DNA of 64,000 nucleotides from Trichococcus alkaliphilus (GCF_003008695.1 NZ_PXZT01000005.1:1-64000); one strand, 5' to 3'. Positions 35,017-46,953 are shown, counted from the first letter of the stretch. Numbers and translations: made by a program. The notes: generated by a model from the letters alone, not told the origin.

Positions 35017-35613
35017 CTAACTATCTTTCGTATAGAGCATCATCAGCTTATTGTTCAGCATCGGATCGGTATTGAAGCGTCCGCGCAACGTGGTTGTGAT
35101 GGTTTTCGCGCCCGGTTTCTGGATGCCACGCGTGGTCATGCAGCCGTGCTCGCCTTGGATAATGACGGCCACATCTTCCGATTCGGTGATCTTCTGCAGG
35201 ATTTCCGCGATGTCGCTGCCGATTCTTTCCTGAAGCTGCAGCCTTCGTCCCGCCATATCGGCAATCCGGGCAATTTTGCTTAAGCCGATGACTTTTTGTT
35301 TGGGAACATAGGCCACGGCCACCTTCATATTGTACATCAATGCCATATGGTGCTCACAGTGGCTGAATATTTCGATGTCCTTCATGAAGACCAAGTCATT
35401 TTCGGCATTTCCCAAGGCCAAGTCATCCTCAAAAGTGGTGTTCAGCATTTCAGCGATTTCGTCGTTCGTGTAGCACATCCCTTTGTAGACGTCCTCGTAC
35501 ATTTTGGCAACACGTTTCGGCGTATCCTTGAGGCCCTCTCTTGTGGGATCGTCGCCCAAGGCAATCAGGATACCTCTTATATGCTCTTCGATCGCTTGTA
35601 CGTCAATTGCCAT
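35017..35613 (-). CDS. folE: GTP cyclohydrolase I (FolE), queuosine branch
   Basis: A 198-aa GTP cyclohydrolase I. The zinc site is visible: HCEHHM and HGCMTTRG, with RLQLQERIG before. It makes 7,8-dihydroneopterin triphosphate, the first step both of folate and of queuosine synthesis. It is last in a queD-queE-folE operon under a preQ1 riboswitch, so here it probably feeds queuosine. ATG with GAGGGG; the ribosome site overlaps the end of queE. Confidence 0.93.
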   Translation of the reverse strand: MAIDVQAIEEHIRGILIALGDDPTREGLKDTPKRVAKMYEDVYKGMCYTNDEIAEMLNTTFEDDLALGNAENDLVFMKDIEIFSHCEHHMALMYNMKVAVAYVPKQKVIGLSKIARIADMAGRRLQLQERIGSDIAEILQKITESEDVAVIIQGEHGCMTTRGIQKPGAKTITTTLRGRFNTDPMLNNKLMMLYTKDS

Positions 35614-35616
35614 ATC

Positions 35617-36282
35617 TTAAACCCCTCTCTCATTCGGATCCCAAATGATTTTGTGGAGCTGCACCTGCATGTTGACCCCGTTCATCTGGTTGTCCTTCAT
35701 GAAATCAACGATGCTTTCCAGCTCAATATCACCAAACACCGGACTGATAAAAATGCTGGTTTTTTCGGTAAGTTTGTATTTGTTGATCAATTCACGGGCT
35801 TTCTCCAAGTCCGCCATGCTTCCCGATACAAATTTGACCGTATCCTTCTCAGTCAGATGATTGAAATTTTCCAACGCCATCATCCGCTCCATCCCGCTGG
35901 AAGGAAGCTTGTAGTCCATCGTGAAGCTCGGCGGGTTTTCCAAATCCGAAAATTTACTCAACAACACGCTGCCGTTCGTCTCGATTTCGACATAGAGTTC
36001 CGGATCCTGCGACAGCAACTCCAGAAGTGCTCCCATGTCCTGCTGCAGCAGTGGCTCTCCCCCGGTCAGGGTAACATTCGTGACTTGCGTTTCCTTGATG
36101 TAGGCATAAACTTCCTCGGCCGTCATCGGATCAAATGCGACTTTTCTGTCGTTTGCCCAAGCGGTATCGCAATAGCCACAGTTCAGATTGCAACCCGCGA
36201 AGCGGATGAAGGTCGCCAATTGCCCGCACCTACGGCCTTCTCCATTGATGCTGACGAATTTTTCAACTACCTGCAATACCAT
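35617..36282 (-). CDS. queE: 7-carboxy-7-deazaguanine synthase (QueE)
   Basis: A 221-aa radical SAM enzyme. The CX3CX2C cluster is in FAGCNLNCGYCDTAWA (residues about 28-40), preceded by SINGEGRRCGQLATF, and GGEPLLQ follows. It converts 6-carboxytetrahydropterin to CDG in queuosine synthesis. Its ATG follows the queD stop directly and folE begins 3 nt after its stop, so the three genes are tightly coupled. Confidence 0.94.
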   Translation of the reverse strand: MVLQVVEKFVSINGEGRRCGQLATFIRFAGCNLNCGYCDTAWANDRKVAFDPMTAEEVYAYIKETQVTNVTLTGGEPLLQQDMGALLELLSQDPELYVEIETNGSVLLSKFSDLENPPSFTMDYKLPSSGMERMMALENFNHLTEKDTVKFVSGSMADLEKARELINKYKLTEKTSIFISPVFGDIELESIVDFMKDNQMNGVNMQVQLHKIIWDPNERGV

Positions 36283-36714
36283 TTATCTTACCCCGCTTTC
36301 TTCATAAGAGGCGCTGTTTGTCGGTGTTTCATAAACGGTCGCCCGCTTCACATCATAGCCCAAGCCAGCCATCGTTCTGTAGAAATGAGCGGCAAAATTT
36401 TCGGCTGTCGGACGGGATGGGAATTCGATGACGACAAAACCATCTTCCTTGATGCATTCCAGCGTTTTTTCCCGCATGGTCCCCTGCTCGATGATCAGCG
36501 CGTGGTCTAAGTGATCCACGGCAGCCTTCAGGTCCTTTTTCAAATCCCCGAAATCCACTACCATTCCGTCCAGTTGGCCGGATGCGACCAATTCTTCCGC
36601 TTGAACCTCGATTTCGACCCGCCATCTGTGGCCGTGGATGTTTGCGCATTTGCCTTCATAACCAGCAAGAAAATGAGCGCTGTCGAAGCTGTGTTCTGTT
36701 TTTAAAATATACAT
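36283..36714 (-). CDS. queD: 6-carboxy-5,6,7,8-tetrahydropterin synthase (QueD)
   Basis: A 143-aa member of the PTPS family. Zinc and catalytic residues: FDSAHFL (His), CANIHGHRW (Cys and two His), VVDFGDLKK and LDHALI. It converts dihydroneopterin triphosphate to 6-carboxytetrahydropterin. The start is set at ATG 36714 (MYILKTEHSF) because earlier residues do not fit the family; the AGGGGG site is 12 nt upstream, rather far. First gene behind the preQ1 riboswitch. queC, the next enzyme, is not in this window. Confidence 0.92.
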   Translation of the reverse strand: MYILKTEHSFDSAHFLAGYEGKCANIHGHRWRVEIEVQAEELVASGQLDGMVVDFGDLKKDLKAAVDHLDHALIIEQGTMREKTLECIKEDGFVVIEFPSRPTAENFAAHFYRTMAGLGYDVKRATVYETPTNSASYEESGVR

Positions 36715-36744
36715 CTGTTTGTTTTTCCCCCTAAAGATGACCTG

Positions 36745-36772
36745 CAGCAGCGCCACTCTTCAGGCGCTGCTG
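36745..36772 (-). promoter_or_regulatory. GC-rich hairpin in the queD leader
   Basis: CAGCAGCGCC pairs perfectly with GGCGCTGCTG around an 8-nt loop, 31 nt before the queD start and downstream of the riboswitch terminator. No T-run follows, so it is not a terminator; it may protect or expose the AGGGGG site. Confidence 0.55.
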
Positions 36773-36854
36773 CCGTTCTGCCGATCCGTCGTTCCAGAAC
36801 TTTCATTGTCTTAAATGGCCTCGAAATATGCATAGCATTTATATTTTTTGGCAC

Positions 36855-36876
36855 AAAAAAAGGGCACACTATGCCC
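36855..36876 (-). terminator. riboswitch-controlled terminator of the que operon
   Basis: GGGCATAGTGTGCCC forms a short hairpin followed by seven T on the minus strand, downstream of the preQ1 aptamer. This is the likely off-switch. Confidence 0.75.
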
Positions 36877-36911
36877 ATCAACAAACGACCGCTTCAAATA
36901 AGCTGCAGTCA

Positions 36912-36953
36912 GGTCCTAGTTTTATTTTGAGACAGGATGGTTTCGAACTGTCT
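36912..36953 (-). ncRNA. preQ1-I riboswitch aptamer
   Basis: On the minus strand, GACAG and CTGTC form stem P1 around a loop with TTCGAAACCAT, followed by an A-rich tail ending in AAAACTAGGA that can pair back into the loop. This is the H-type pseudoknot layout of the preQ1-I class. It lies before queD-queE-folE and a terminator, with TTGACT (37006-37001) as a possible -35. Binding of preQ1 would stop transcription of the operon. Confidence 0.8.
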
Positions 36954-37038
36954 TATTCTGTTTTTTTATACTAATACAGACTACTACAGGAAAAATGGAT
37001 AGTCAAGTTGCCCCGCAACAAAATAAGACGAAGTCAGC

Positions 37039-37368
37039 TCAAATCCGTTCAAATTGTCTGAACCATTTTCTTTTGTATGTCAGCCGCCCATAATCTCCGA
37101 TGAAATATTTCCGGTATACTCCTCTGCCGACACGGAAAGTGATGCGTTCGCCACCGTCCGCTTCGAAGGTCAACACATAGGTTGTTGTCGTCATCAATGA
37201 ATCGCCGTTCATGTGACTCGCGTTCTCCGTATCTTTCCCGATCAATTTGGCTTTTTCGGTAACCTCCACGGCGGTCAGATTCAAGACCCAATTAAAGACC
37301 AGATACCCAAACGCTGCTATAATTCCGATGCTAGCCAAAATCATAACCAACTCAAGATCCTCGCCCAT
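37039..37368 (-). CDS. DUF2500-like membrane-anchored protein
   Basis: A 109-aa protein with one N-terminal helix (residues about 6-30) and a small beta-rich domain after it, with TTYVLTFEADGGERITFRV and GDYGRLTYKRKWF. This resembles DUF2500 (YhhM-like) proteins of unknown function. AAGGAG lies 11 nt before ATG. Single gene between the que operon and a GH1 gene. Confidence 0.7.
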   Translation of the reverse strand: MGEDLELVMILASIGIIAAFGYLVFNWVLNLTAVEVTEKAKLIGKDTENASHMNGDSLMTTTTYVLTFEADGGERITFRVGRGVYRKYFIGDYGRLTYKRKWFRQFERI

Positions 37369-37433
37369 GTTCCATCACACTCCTTGTAAAAATAATATCA
37401 CTCTTTGATGGAATATTATAATTTTCTTACACC

Positions 37434-37474
37434 AAAAAGGCCGGGAAGATTCCACATGGAAATCTTCTCGGTCT
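37434..37474 (-). terminator. terminator of the GH1 gene 37485-38870
   Basis: On the minus strand GACCGAGAAGATT pairs with AATCTTCCCGGCC (one or two mismatches), followed by TTTTTGG. Confidence 0.85.
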
Positions 37475-37484
37475 TTTGCATTTA

Positions 37485-38870
37485 TCATTTGTTACAATCA
37501 CTGATTAATTTCTGATACCAGTAATAACTGTCTTTCTTATAGCGTTTCAGATCCTTGAGGTCATCGTCCGTGCGGTCGACGTAGACCAATCCGTACCGTT
37601 TCGCGAACCCTTCCCTTCCGCTCAGGGAATCCAGGAACGACCAGGGCGAGTAGCCCAAAAGCGGGATGCCTTCTTCCACTGCCTGGAAGCATTGATCCAG
37701 ATGCTCCTTCAGGTAGCCGATCCGGATTTCGTCATGGATGCGGCCATCTTCCTCCAGGGTATCACTGTTCGCATACCCGTTTTCTGTTATCATCAGAGGC
37801 AGACTATAGCGTTGCCATAATTTATAGATGGAGAGCCTCAAACCGGTCGGATCCGTTCCGAAGATCATCCACTCCGATTTGGCACCTTCCGGATTCGGTA
37901 CAATCCGGTACTGATCCGATCGGAAAAACGGCGGCATATTGCTGTCATCCTTACCCGAGTAAGCCTCGGCGCAAAGGCTAAAGTAATAATTGATACAGAT
38001 CCAGTCCGCACTCTCCGACTGCAACAGCAACTCGTCTTCCTCACGCGTTTGAGGGTAAAGCCCTTGTTTTTTAAGCATGTGCGCAATGCGTGCCGGAATA
38101 CTGCCGCGGACCGAAAGATCCAATAGCGTGAAGCTCAACAATTCCTCCGCCGTCATCGCGGCTTCGACATCAGCCGGAGCTGCAGAAGCCGGATAAATAT
38201 TATCAAATGCTGAAGCAGGCCCGATCATTCCACCAGGAACCTTTTCATGGCACCATTTGAAGGCCAATTTTTCGGCAAGCGCCATATGGTACATGATCTG
38301 ATAGTTTGCCCGTTCATAAGCTTTTTCCTCAAGGTCTCGGATGCCATTGAAATCCTTCGAATACATCACCATCAAAGGCTCATTGATGCTGATCCAGTAC
38401 TTGACCTTGTCGCCGAATGCTTCGAATAAGGCTTTGGCATACTTTTCGTAGGCGTAAATCGTATCCCTTCCCAGCCATCCGCCATATCGGTCCACCAATT
38501 TCTGCGGCAGGTCAAAATGATAGATTGTGACGACCGGCTCGATTTTGTATTCGAGCAAGCGATCGATGACTCTCATGTAAAAATCCAAGCCTTCCTGATT
38601 CAATTCACCTTCGCCATCCGGGAAGATCCGCGTCCAGGAAATCGAGAAACGGTAGGAGTTTACCCCCAGTTCGCGCAGCAGTTCGATGTCCTCTTCCCAG
38701 TGATTATAGAAATCACTCGCTACACTGGTGTCGGCGATGCCCGGTCTGACAAAACGGGTATCAACGGTCGATAATCCTTTGCCACCTGTTTGGACTGCGC
38801 CTTCGATTTGGAAAGCCGAGCTGGAAACGCCGAACATAAAATTCTTCAAGTCTGTATTTTTCATCATCAA
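37485..38870 (-). CDS. GH1 family glycosidase
   Basis: A 461-aa GH1 enzyme with acid/base SINEPLMV and nucleophile MITENGYANSD. In the sugar-6-phosphate loop the sequence is SGREGFAKRYGLVYVD, so the usual Ser is absent and the Trp of plain beta-glucosidases is also absent. The phospho-preference is therefore unclear. Since it overlaps the stop of a PTS EIIC gene, a phosphorylated disaccharide is still the likely substrate. Start ATG at 38870 or 38867, with GAGGGTTG just upstream. Confidence 0.87.
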   Translation of the reverse strand: MMMKNTDLKNFMFGVSSSAFQIEGAVQTGGKGLSTVDTRFVRPGIADTSVASDFYNHWEEDIELLRELGVNSYRFSISWTRIFPDGEGELNQEGLDFYMRVIDRLLEYKIEPVVTIYHFDLPQKLVDRYGGWLGRDTIYAYEKYAKALFEAFGDKVKYWISINEPLMVMYSKDFNGIRDLEEKAYERANYQIMYHMALAEKLAFKWCHEKVPGGMIGPASAFDNIYPASAAPADVEAAMTAEELLSFTLLDLSVRGSIPARIAHMLKKQGLYPQTREEDELLLQSESADWICINYYFSLCAEAYSGKDDSNMPPFFRSDQYRIVPNPEGAKSEWMIFGTDPTGLRLSIYKLWQRYSLPLMITENGYANSDTLEEDGRIHDEIRIGYLKEHLDQCFQAVEEGIPLLGYSPWSFLDSLSGREGFAKRYGLVYVDRTDDDLKDLKRYKKDSYYWYQKLISDCNK

Positions 38871-40216
38871 CCCTCATTGCTTTCAATATTGCTCATACTG
38901 AAGACTTCCTGATTTTGCGTGCTGTTCGTGCTTGCTGAACGCTCATTTGCCAAGGCTTGCTTATCCATCAGTTTGAAGAACGGATAATAGATTACCCCTG
39001 ATAACGCAACGGCAAAAACTTGAAATACCGCGATTTTCCAGCCGCCCTGCATCAACCCGGAGAAGACGATCGGCGTGCTTGCCGGAATAAAAATACCCAT
39101 CGGTGCAGGCATTAGGCCGGTAACAATCGCAGCATATCCTAAAACTAGCATGATGATTGGTGTGAAAATGAAAGGCACGAATACCAATGGGTTCAAAATG
39201 ATCGGCATACCGAAGATCAGCGGTTCATTGATATTGAATACTCCCGGCAAAAGCACCAGCTTTGAGAACTTCTTGTACTGCTGACTTTTCGCAAAAAGAG
39301 CAATGACAATCACAAAGCCCAATGTCGAACCCGCTCCTCCTATCACTGTCAGATCATAAAGAGCGATATTGAAGATATGTGGAATCGGCAAACCTGCTTG
39401 GTAAGCTGCGACGTTGTCTTGGATATATCCCATCCAAATCGGCATCAGGATAGGCAATATCGTGTAAGAACCGTGAATGCCGAAGAACCAAAGCAATTGT
39501 GCGGCCAAAACCAGAATAATGAAGGCCGGAAGAGAACTGGTCAAATTCTGTAACGGTGTCTGCAGGCTCGCATAGACGAAATCAGTGGCAGAGCCAAAGC
39601 TGGTCAAAGAAAAGCCCCACCGTACCAACGCGAATAAAGTCAAGATAATAAAGGCCGGGATGATATCCAAAAACGCTTTAGCAACTTGCGGCGGCACATC
39701 TTCCCCCATCTTGATCGTCCAATTTTTATCGATCAAAATTTGATAGATTTTCGCTACCAACAGACCAGTGATGATCGCAGTGAAAGCGCCTCTCGATCCA
39801 AGGTAGGCTGTGTTCAAATAAATGATTGGTTGGAATGCCCCCTCTTCCATCACTTCTGTTAATGGAATCAGCATCAAGAAACTGACAAGCGCTAAGATAG
39901 CTGCATTCACCGCACCATCCTTTTTACCATAGATAATGGAGCCTTGGTATGCAACAAAGAATACCATGTAAAGGCCGATAGCGTTGATCGTCATTGCCGG
40001 TACAAAGGCGAAGAGAGTCGACAGTCCTGTAGCAGCCAGAAATTCCTGATAAGCGGGAATATTGATGGTGTTCAATAAAGAAAAAATCGCACCGACGATG
40101 ATGATCGACATCAAGGTCATGCTTCCGCCACTGACTGCTCGGACTACCTTATTATTGGAAATCTTTGTGGCGACTGGAATAAACCGGTTTTCCATAAAAT
40201 TGATAAAATGCTTCAT
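38867..40216 (-). CDS. celB: PTS sugar transporter EIIC, cellobiose (Lac) family
   Basis: A 449-aa EIIC of the lactose/cellobiose family with about ten helices. Visible motifs are FINFMENRFIPVATKI at the start, INIPAYQEFL, LLWFFGIHGSYTILPILMPIWMGY, GGAGSTLGF, and FNINEPLIFGMPIILNPL near residue 350. It needs separate EIIA and EIIB partners, and none is encoded in this window. Start at 40216 (MKHFINF) with GGAGGAATT. It is followed directly by the GH1 gene, and preceded by an AraC regulator and a cre-like site. Confidence 0.9.
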   Translation of the reverse strand: MKHFINFMENRFIPVATKISNNKVVRAVSGGSMTLMSIIIVGAIFSLLNTINIPAYQEFLAATGLSTLFAFVPAMTINAIGLYMVFFVAYQGSIIYGKKDGAVNAAILALVSFLMLIPLTEVMEEGAFQPIIYLNTAYLGSRGAFTAIITGLLVAKIYQILIDKNWTIKMGEDVPPQVAKAFLDIIPAFIILTLFALVRWGFSLTSFGSATDFVYASLQTPLQNLTSSLPAFIILVLAAQLLWFFGIHGSYTILPILMPIWMGYIQDNVAAYQAGLPIPHIFNIALYDLTVIGGAGSTLGFVIVIALFAKSQQYKKFSKLVLLPGVFNINEPLIFGMPIILNPLVFVPFIFTPIIMLVLGYAAIVTGLMPAPMGIFIPASTPIVFSGLMQGGWKIAVFQVFAVALSGVIYYPFFKLMDKQALANERSASTNSTQNQEVFSMSNIESNEG

Positions 40217-40250
40217 GTTATAATTCCTCCTGTCTTTTGATAGTCTAATG

Positions 40251-40266
40251 ATAACAAGCGCTTCCA
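40251..40266 (-). promoter_or_regulatory. cre-like site upstream of celB
   Basis: The perfect AAGCGCTT core (40256-40263) sits in TGGAAGCGCTTGTTA on the minus strand, 40 nt before the celB start. The outer bases match the CcpA consensus only in part. Confidence 0.45.
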
Positions 40267-40279
40267 TCATAGATAATCA

Positions 40280-40306
40280 CAAAAAAAAAGAGGAAATTCC
40301 TCTTTT
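40280..40306 (-). terminator. terminator of the AraC gene 40306-41289
   Basis: AAGAGG and CCTCTT form a short hairpin at the gene's stop on the minus strand, followed by nine T. Confidence 0.75.
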
Positions 40307-41289
40307 CAAAGATTCGCTCGGAATTTCTGCGGCGTCTCGCCATGAAAATCCTTAAACTTCTTGTAAAAGAACGAGACGGAAGAATAGCCGATTTCCGAGA
40401 CAATCTCTTCAATAGTCAGATCGGTGCTCGAAAGCAGCACGGTCGCAACCGCCATCTTTTGGAGCTGAAGCAACTCCATGTAGCTTTTGCCAATTTCGTT
40501 CTTCAGTCGATTTGATAGGTAATTCGGATGGTAATTGAAATGCGCCGCCATCTTGTTCAGGCTGTCGTGCTGGTAATTTCGTTCGATGTACTGAAGGAAA
40601 TCGATGGTCGTATATTTGTCGGCTGCTTTGTTCTCAGGTTTCGTGACTTTTTCGATGAAATGCCCTCGGATCAGCTCGATGAAGAACAAAGCCATGCAGG
40701 AATCGATGATTTCTTCTGAAAACTCCCGTAGATTATAGTATTCCAACAAAATCCTATCCAGCAGATGTACCGGTTCGTCCTGCTTTTTGGTCAGGAACAT
40801 CAGATAGCTCTTCTCAAACTTCTTGTTCTTGATCGACTGCAGCATAAAATGTGTGATCAGGCTGTTCTTCGACAGACGGTTCAACAGATGTTTGGTCAGA
40901 TAATCTTTTTTGATGACCAAATTCAAAATGATATTGCCCTTTTTTACCTCTTCCACGCGATGGCAGGTCCTCTTATCAATAATCAAGAGGTTTCCTTCGT
41001 TCAAAGAAATCCTTTCATCCACGAGCAATACTTCACAGGAACCTTTGTAGGCATACATGATTTCCATATAATCATGGAAATGCCAAGGCACAAACGATCC
41101 ATAAGCTTGTTGTGAAACATTGAGACTATCATTCACTTGGTCAAGCGTGCGATCCATATTGAAGCGGAAACGGTAAATCTCTACGCCATCGACGACTTCC
41201 TTGTCATCAAAAGCGATATGCTTGATTTCTTTCCACGAAACCATCTTTTGGCGATTTTCAAAAAAAGTATCCAGGTTTTCAACTTTCAT
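40306..41289 (-). CDS. AraC family transcriptional regulator
   Basis: A 327-aa regulator with a cupin-type AraC_binding domain (FVPWHFHDYMEIMYAYKGSCEVLLVD near residues 70-105) and a C-terminal AraC HTH (NKMAAHFNYHPNYLSNRLKNEIGKSYMELL and TIEEIVSEIGYSSVSFFYKKFKDFHGETPQKFR). Start at 41289 (MKVEN) with GGAGAG 8 nt upstream. It lies upstream of celB-GH1 with its own terminator and probably senses a beta-glucoside to activate them. Confidence 0.88.
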   Translation of the reverse strand: MKVENLDTFFENRQKMVSWKEIKHIAFDDKEVVDGVEIYRFRFNMDRTLDQVNDSLNVSQQAYGSFVPWHFHDYMEIMYAYKGSCEVLLVDERISLNEGNLLIIDKRTCHRVEEVKKGNIILNLVIKKDYLTKHLLNRLSKNSLITHFMLQSIKNKKFEKSYLMFLTKKQDEPVHLLDRILLEYYNLREFSEEIIDSCMALFFIELIRGHFIEKVTKPENKAADKYTTIDFLQYIERNYQHDSLNKMAAHFNYHPNYLSNRLKNEIGKSYMELLQLQKMAVATVLLSSTDLTIEEIVSEIGYSSVSFFYKKFKDFHGETPQKFRANL

Positions 41290-41477
41290 CAGCTGCACTC
41301 TCCATGAATTATATGTGTTACTGGAATCATATGGTCTAATGAGCCTATTATTGATTCCGTGTTTGTATAGTCGTTCTCCTTATTGTATATCAAAACCAGT
41401 AAGTGTCCACTTCGGGGATATTCATTTTAATGTCATGCAAATAAATCCGTCTTTCCGATCGGTCCGATTCGAGGCGA

Positions 41478-41511
41478 AATTGCCGAATACATCACGTACA
41501 TTCGACAATTC
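41478..41511. repeat. interspersed palindromic repeat, CGAAT/ATTCG family
   Basis: AAATTGCCGAATA and TACATTCGACAATT face each other around a short loop. Closely related units occur in tandem at 58.71-58.91 kb. This one lies between the AraC gene and a GH1 gene. Confidence 0.65.
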
Positions 41512-41534
41512 ACTCCACAAAATCCACCACCAAC

Positions 41535-41570
41535 ACAAAAAAAACTCTCCCACCAGTCGGTAGAAGAGCT
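41535..41570 (-). terminator. terminator of the GH1 gene 41587-43101
   Basis: CTCTTCTACC pairs with GGTGGGAGAG on the minus strand (one mismatch), followed by TTTTTTTT. Confidence 0.85.
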
Positions 41571-41586
41571 TCTTTGTGTTCAGTAA

Positions 41587-43128
<1,542 letters not shown>

Positions 43129-43337
43129 CTAAACACTTATATCTGCTTCCATTATTGATTTTCTGACAAAAAAAGTAAATGCTTTCGGCAGCTATTGGCA
43201 TGCCGTTGCATCTTTTCTTTTTTAACGGGCATTTGTTGAAACATAATTTCATCATTTGGCTCTGTTTTATTTAACTTTTGATTTAGGGTATAATTTAAGT
43301 ATAAACAGTTGCGGAGGTTTGATACGTGAGGAAAAAT

Positions 43338-43949
43338 ATGGAATTTAATATTAACGATTTAAAATGGATAAGAGAACCTAAAAACTATAGTATTACTGAA
43401 AATAAAATAGAAATTATTACAGAACCTCATACTGATTTATGGCAAAGAACATATTATAATTTTAGGAATGATAATGCTCCTGTTTTGCAAATTAATACTG
43501 ATGAAAAATACTTTTCTTTTATAGTAAAAACTGAATTTGAAAGCAATCATCGTTTTGACCAATGTGGAGTAGTTATGTATTTAGATAGTGAAAATTGGTT
43601 TAAATGTTCTATTGAATATGAAAATGAAGATTTTCAACATTTAGGAAGTGTTGTTACGAATAATGGCTATTCTGATTGGGCTACTACAGTTATTGATGCA
43701 TCTATTAAATCTATGTGGTATAGATTTAGTCGAAGAGAGGATGATTATTGTATAGAATCATCGATTGATGGAATTAATTATAGTCAGATGCGTATATTTC
43801 ATATATGGAAAGGTAATGGTGCTATTCAATTTGGTATTTATGCTTGTAGTCCAGAAAATTCATCGTTTAAAGCAATATTTACAAATATGGAGATAACAGA
43901 TTGTAAATGGCTAGCTCATGATGGGCAATCTTCAGATGGAAATGTATAG
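43338..43949 (+). CDS. DUF1349 domain protein (concanavalin-like fold)
   Basis: A 203-aa protein covering one DUF1349 domain: FSFIVKTEFESNHRFDQCGVVMYLDSENWFKCSIEYE is its hallmark, along with IFHIWKGNGAIQFGIYACSPE. The family is a beta-sandwich related to glycan-binding lectin-like domains; no enzyme activity is established. The DNA here is much more AT-rich than its neighbours, which suggests acquisition. GAGG before ATG 43338, TATAAT at 43289-43294, and its own terminator. Confidence 0.85.
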   Translation: MEFNINDLKWIREPKNYSITENKIEIITEPHTDLWQRTYYNFRNDNAPVLQINTDEKYFSFIVKTEFESNHRFDQCGVVMYLDSENWFKCSIEYENEDFQHLGSVVTNNGYSDWATTVIDASIKSMWYRFSRREDDYCIESSIDGINYSQMRIFHIWKGNGAIQFGIYACSPENSSFKAIFTNMEITDCKWLAHDGQSSDGNV

Positions 43950-44007
43950 GGAAAAATTTAAATTTGATAATTAGATTATTATGAACATTTTTAATATATT
44001 ACGAACT

Positions 44008-44040
44008 AAAGACCAGTGAAAATTTCACTGGTCTTTTAAA
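44008..44040. terminator. terminator of the DUF1349 gene
   Basis: AAAGACCAGTGAAA (44008-44021) and TTTCACTGGTCTTT (44023-44036) form a perfect stem, followed by a T/A tail. Confidence 0.85.
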
Positions 44041-44121
44041 TTTATCATATATCATCAACATTATTTTAAGACAGAGCCCATCATTTAAATCGACAAATGG
44101 TATAATTGGGGCAAAACGGGG

Positions 44122-45012
44122 GTGATATTTCTGAACCTAATCAGCAGGATGAACCAAAGCCATTTTTTCTCGAACTCGGAGAACAGCATCATCCGTTTTC
44201 TGCTTGAAAATCCGGACGACCTGAAAAATGCCACAACCAAAGATCTTGCCGCGAAAACCTTCACGAGCCCGTCAACCATCGTGCGTCTAGCCCAAAAATT
44301 GGGCTTTCAAGGCTACAATGATTTCAAAATAGAATTCCTGGCCGCTGTCCAACAGATCGACAGTCCACTGGTTTCGATCGATGCCAATTTTCCGTTCAAA
44401 AAAGCAGACGGTATCACCGAAATTTCCTCAAATCTATCCCAGCTTTTCGTGGATGCGGTCAAGGAAACCAATTCCTTGGTGGATGAAGATACATACGATC
44501 AAGCCATTGATCTGCTCGACCAAGCGACCTTCATCGACATTTATGGCGTCGGATCAAACCAGCATTTGGCCTATAATTTCACGCTCGATATGCGGCGCAT
44601 CAACAAAGAAGTCACGACCTCCACCAGCCAACAGGAGCAGCTCATCAAGGCCGCCACCTCGAACAAAGACAGGGTCGCTCTAATCATTTCCTACACAGGC
44701 GAAACAAAAGACATCCTCGAAATCTGTCAGCTGCTGAAAGCTACAGAGACGCCGATGATCTGCATCTCCAGTGTCGGGAACAACAGCATCAGCGATTTGT
44801 GCGACATCGTTTTGAACATAGCCACTTGGGAAAAAATGTTCTCAAAAATCAGCACCTTCTCTTCCAGCGTGTCCACGCTGCTGGTGTTGGATATTCTGTA
44901 TGCTGCCCTGTTCGCGCGAAACTATGATAAAAATAAGGAACGCTTACTTCAGGTAAAGGCGAACACCACCGGTTTCCGATCCAAAATCCAGCCTCTAATA
45001 GAGGATGCTTAG
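44122..45012 (+). CDS. RpiR family transcriptional regulator
   Basis: About 290-296 aa. The N-terminal HTH_6 (SNSENSIIRFLLENPDDL, TSPSTIVRLAQKLGFQGYNDFK) is followed by a clear SIS domain (ATFIDIYGVGSNQHLA, VALIISYTGETKDILE) for a phosphosugar ligand. The start is uncertain: GGGGG at 44118-44122 is ideally spaced for CTG at 44131, while GTG 44122 overlaps it and ATG 44149 lacks a site. TATAAT at 44101-44106 is the promoter. It is followed by a GH1 gene which it probably controls. Confidence 0.87.
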   Translation: MIFLNLISRMNQSHFFSNSENSIIRFLLENPDDLKNATTKDLAAKTFTSPSTIVRLAQKLGFQGYNDFKIEFLAAVQQIDSPLVSIDANFPFKKADGITEISSNLSQLFVDAVKETNSLVDEDTYDQAIDLLDQATFIDIYGVGSNQHLAYNFTLDMRRINKEVTTSTSQQEQLIKAATSNKDRVALIISYTGETKDILEICQLLKATETPMICISSVGNNSISDLCDIVLNIATWEKMFSKISTFSSSVSTLLVLDILYAALFARNYDKNKERLLQVKANTTGFRSKIQPLIEDA

Positions 45013-45047
45013 CTTCAAATAGTTTTCTTATTCCTTCCGGTATTTAA

Positions 45048-46538
<1,491 letters not shown>

Positions 46539-46568
46539 CATTCCCTCATTGTAAAAAATCCTAGAATA

Positions 46569-46706
46569 GCGCAAAATACCCGATGAGAACCTCTTCACCG
46601 CGTATTTTGCTGTGCTTTGTCATCTCTTTCCCGGTGAACTTAGCTTCACCGGGAAAGAGATCCTATTCTGCTGGCCGAATCCCGGTGAACGGACTCTCAC
46701 CGGGAA
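46569..46706. repeat. three tandem hairpins, CCGGTGA family
   Basis: GCAAAATAC/GTATTTTGC (46571-46610), a perfect 16-bp ATCTCTTTCCCGGTGA palindrome (46622-46661), and TCCCGGTGA/TCACCGGGA (46680-46705) follow one another after the GH1 gene. The last two share CCCGGTGA. The rest of the 46539-46953 gap holds the CarD-gene promoter and leader. Confidence 0.75.
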
Positions 46707-46831
46707 TTCCGGTCCAATTTTTTCGAAAAAATCTGTGAGCAAAACTTGATCGTGGATTTCCTTTTATTTTCTTTTTGAACAGCATTTTACAATGAAAGCC
46801 ATATATCAAAAACTTTATTTGAAATCGCCTC

Positions 46832-46906
46832 TTACAAAAACAGTCAAAATTTGGTATAATATCTATACAACGTGTAGTTTTGACAAACGTAAGTCCTGTT
46901 GTCAAA
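46832..46906 (+). promoter_or_regulatory. promoter and leader inverted repeat of the CarD-like gene
   Basis: TTACAA (46832-46837), 17 nt, and TATAAT (46855-46860) with an upstream TGG form a good promoter. In the leader TTTGACA (46879-46885) and TGTCAAA (46900-46906) form a 7-nt inverted repeat that may be an operator. Confidence 0.65.
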
Positions 46907-46953
46907 TATCTGCGCGCTTTTTTGTTGCTTTTGGAAGAGATATGGAGGATTAA

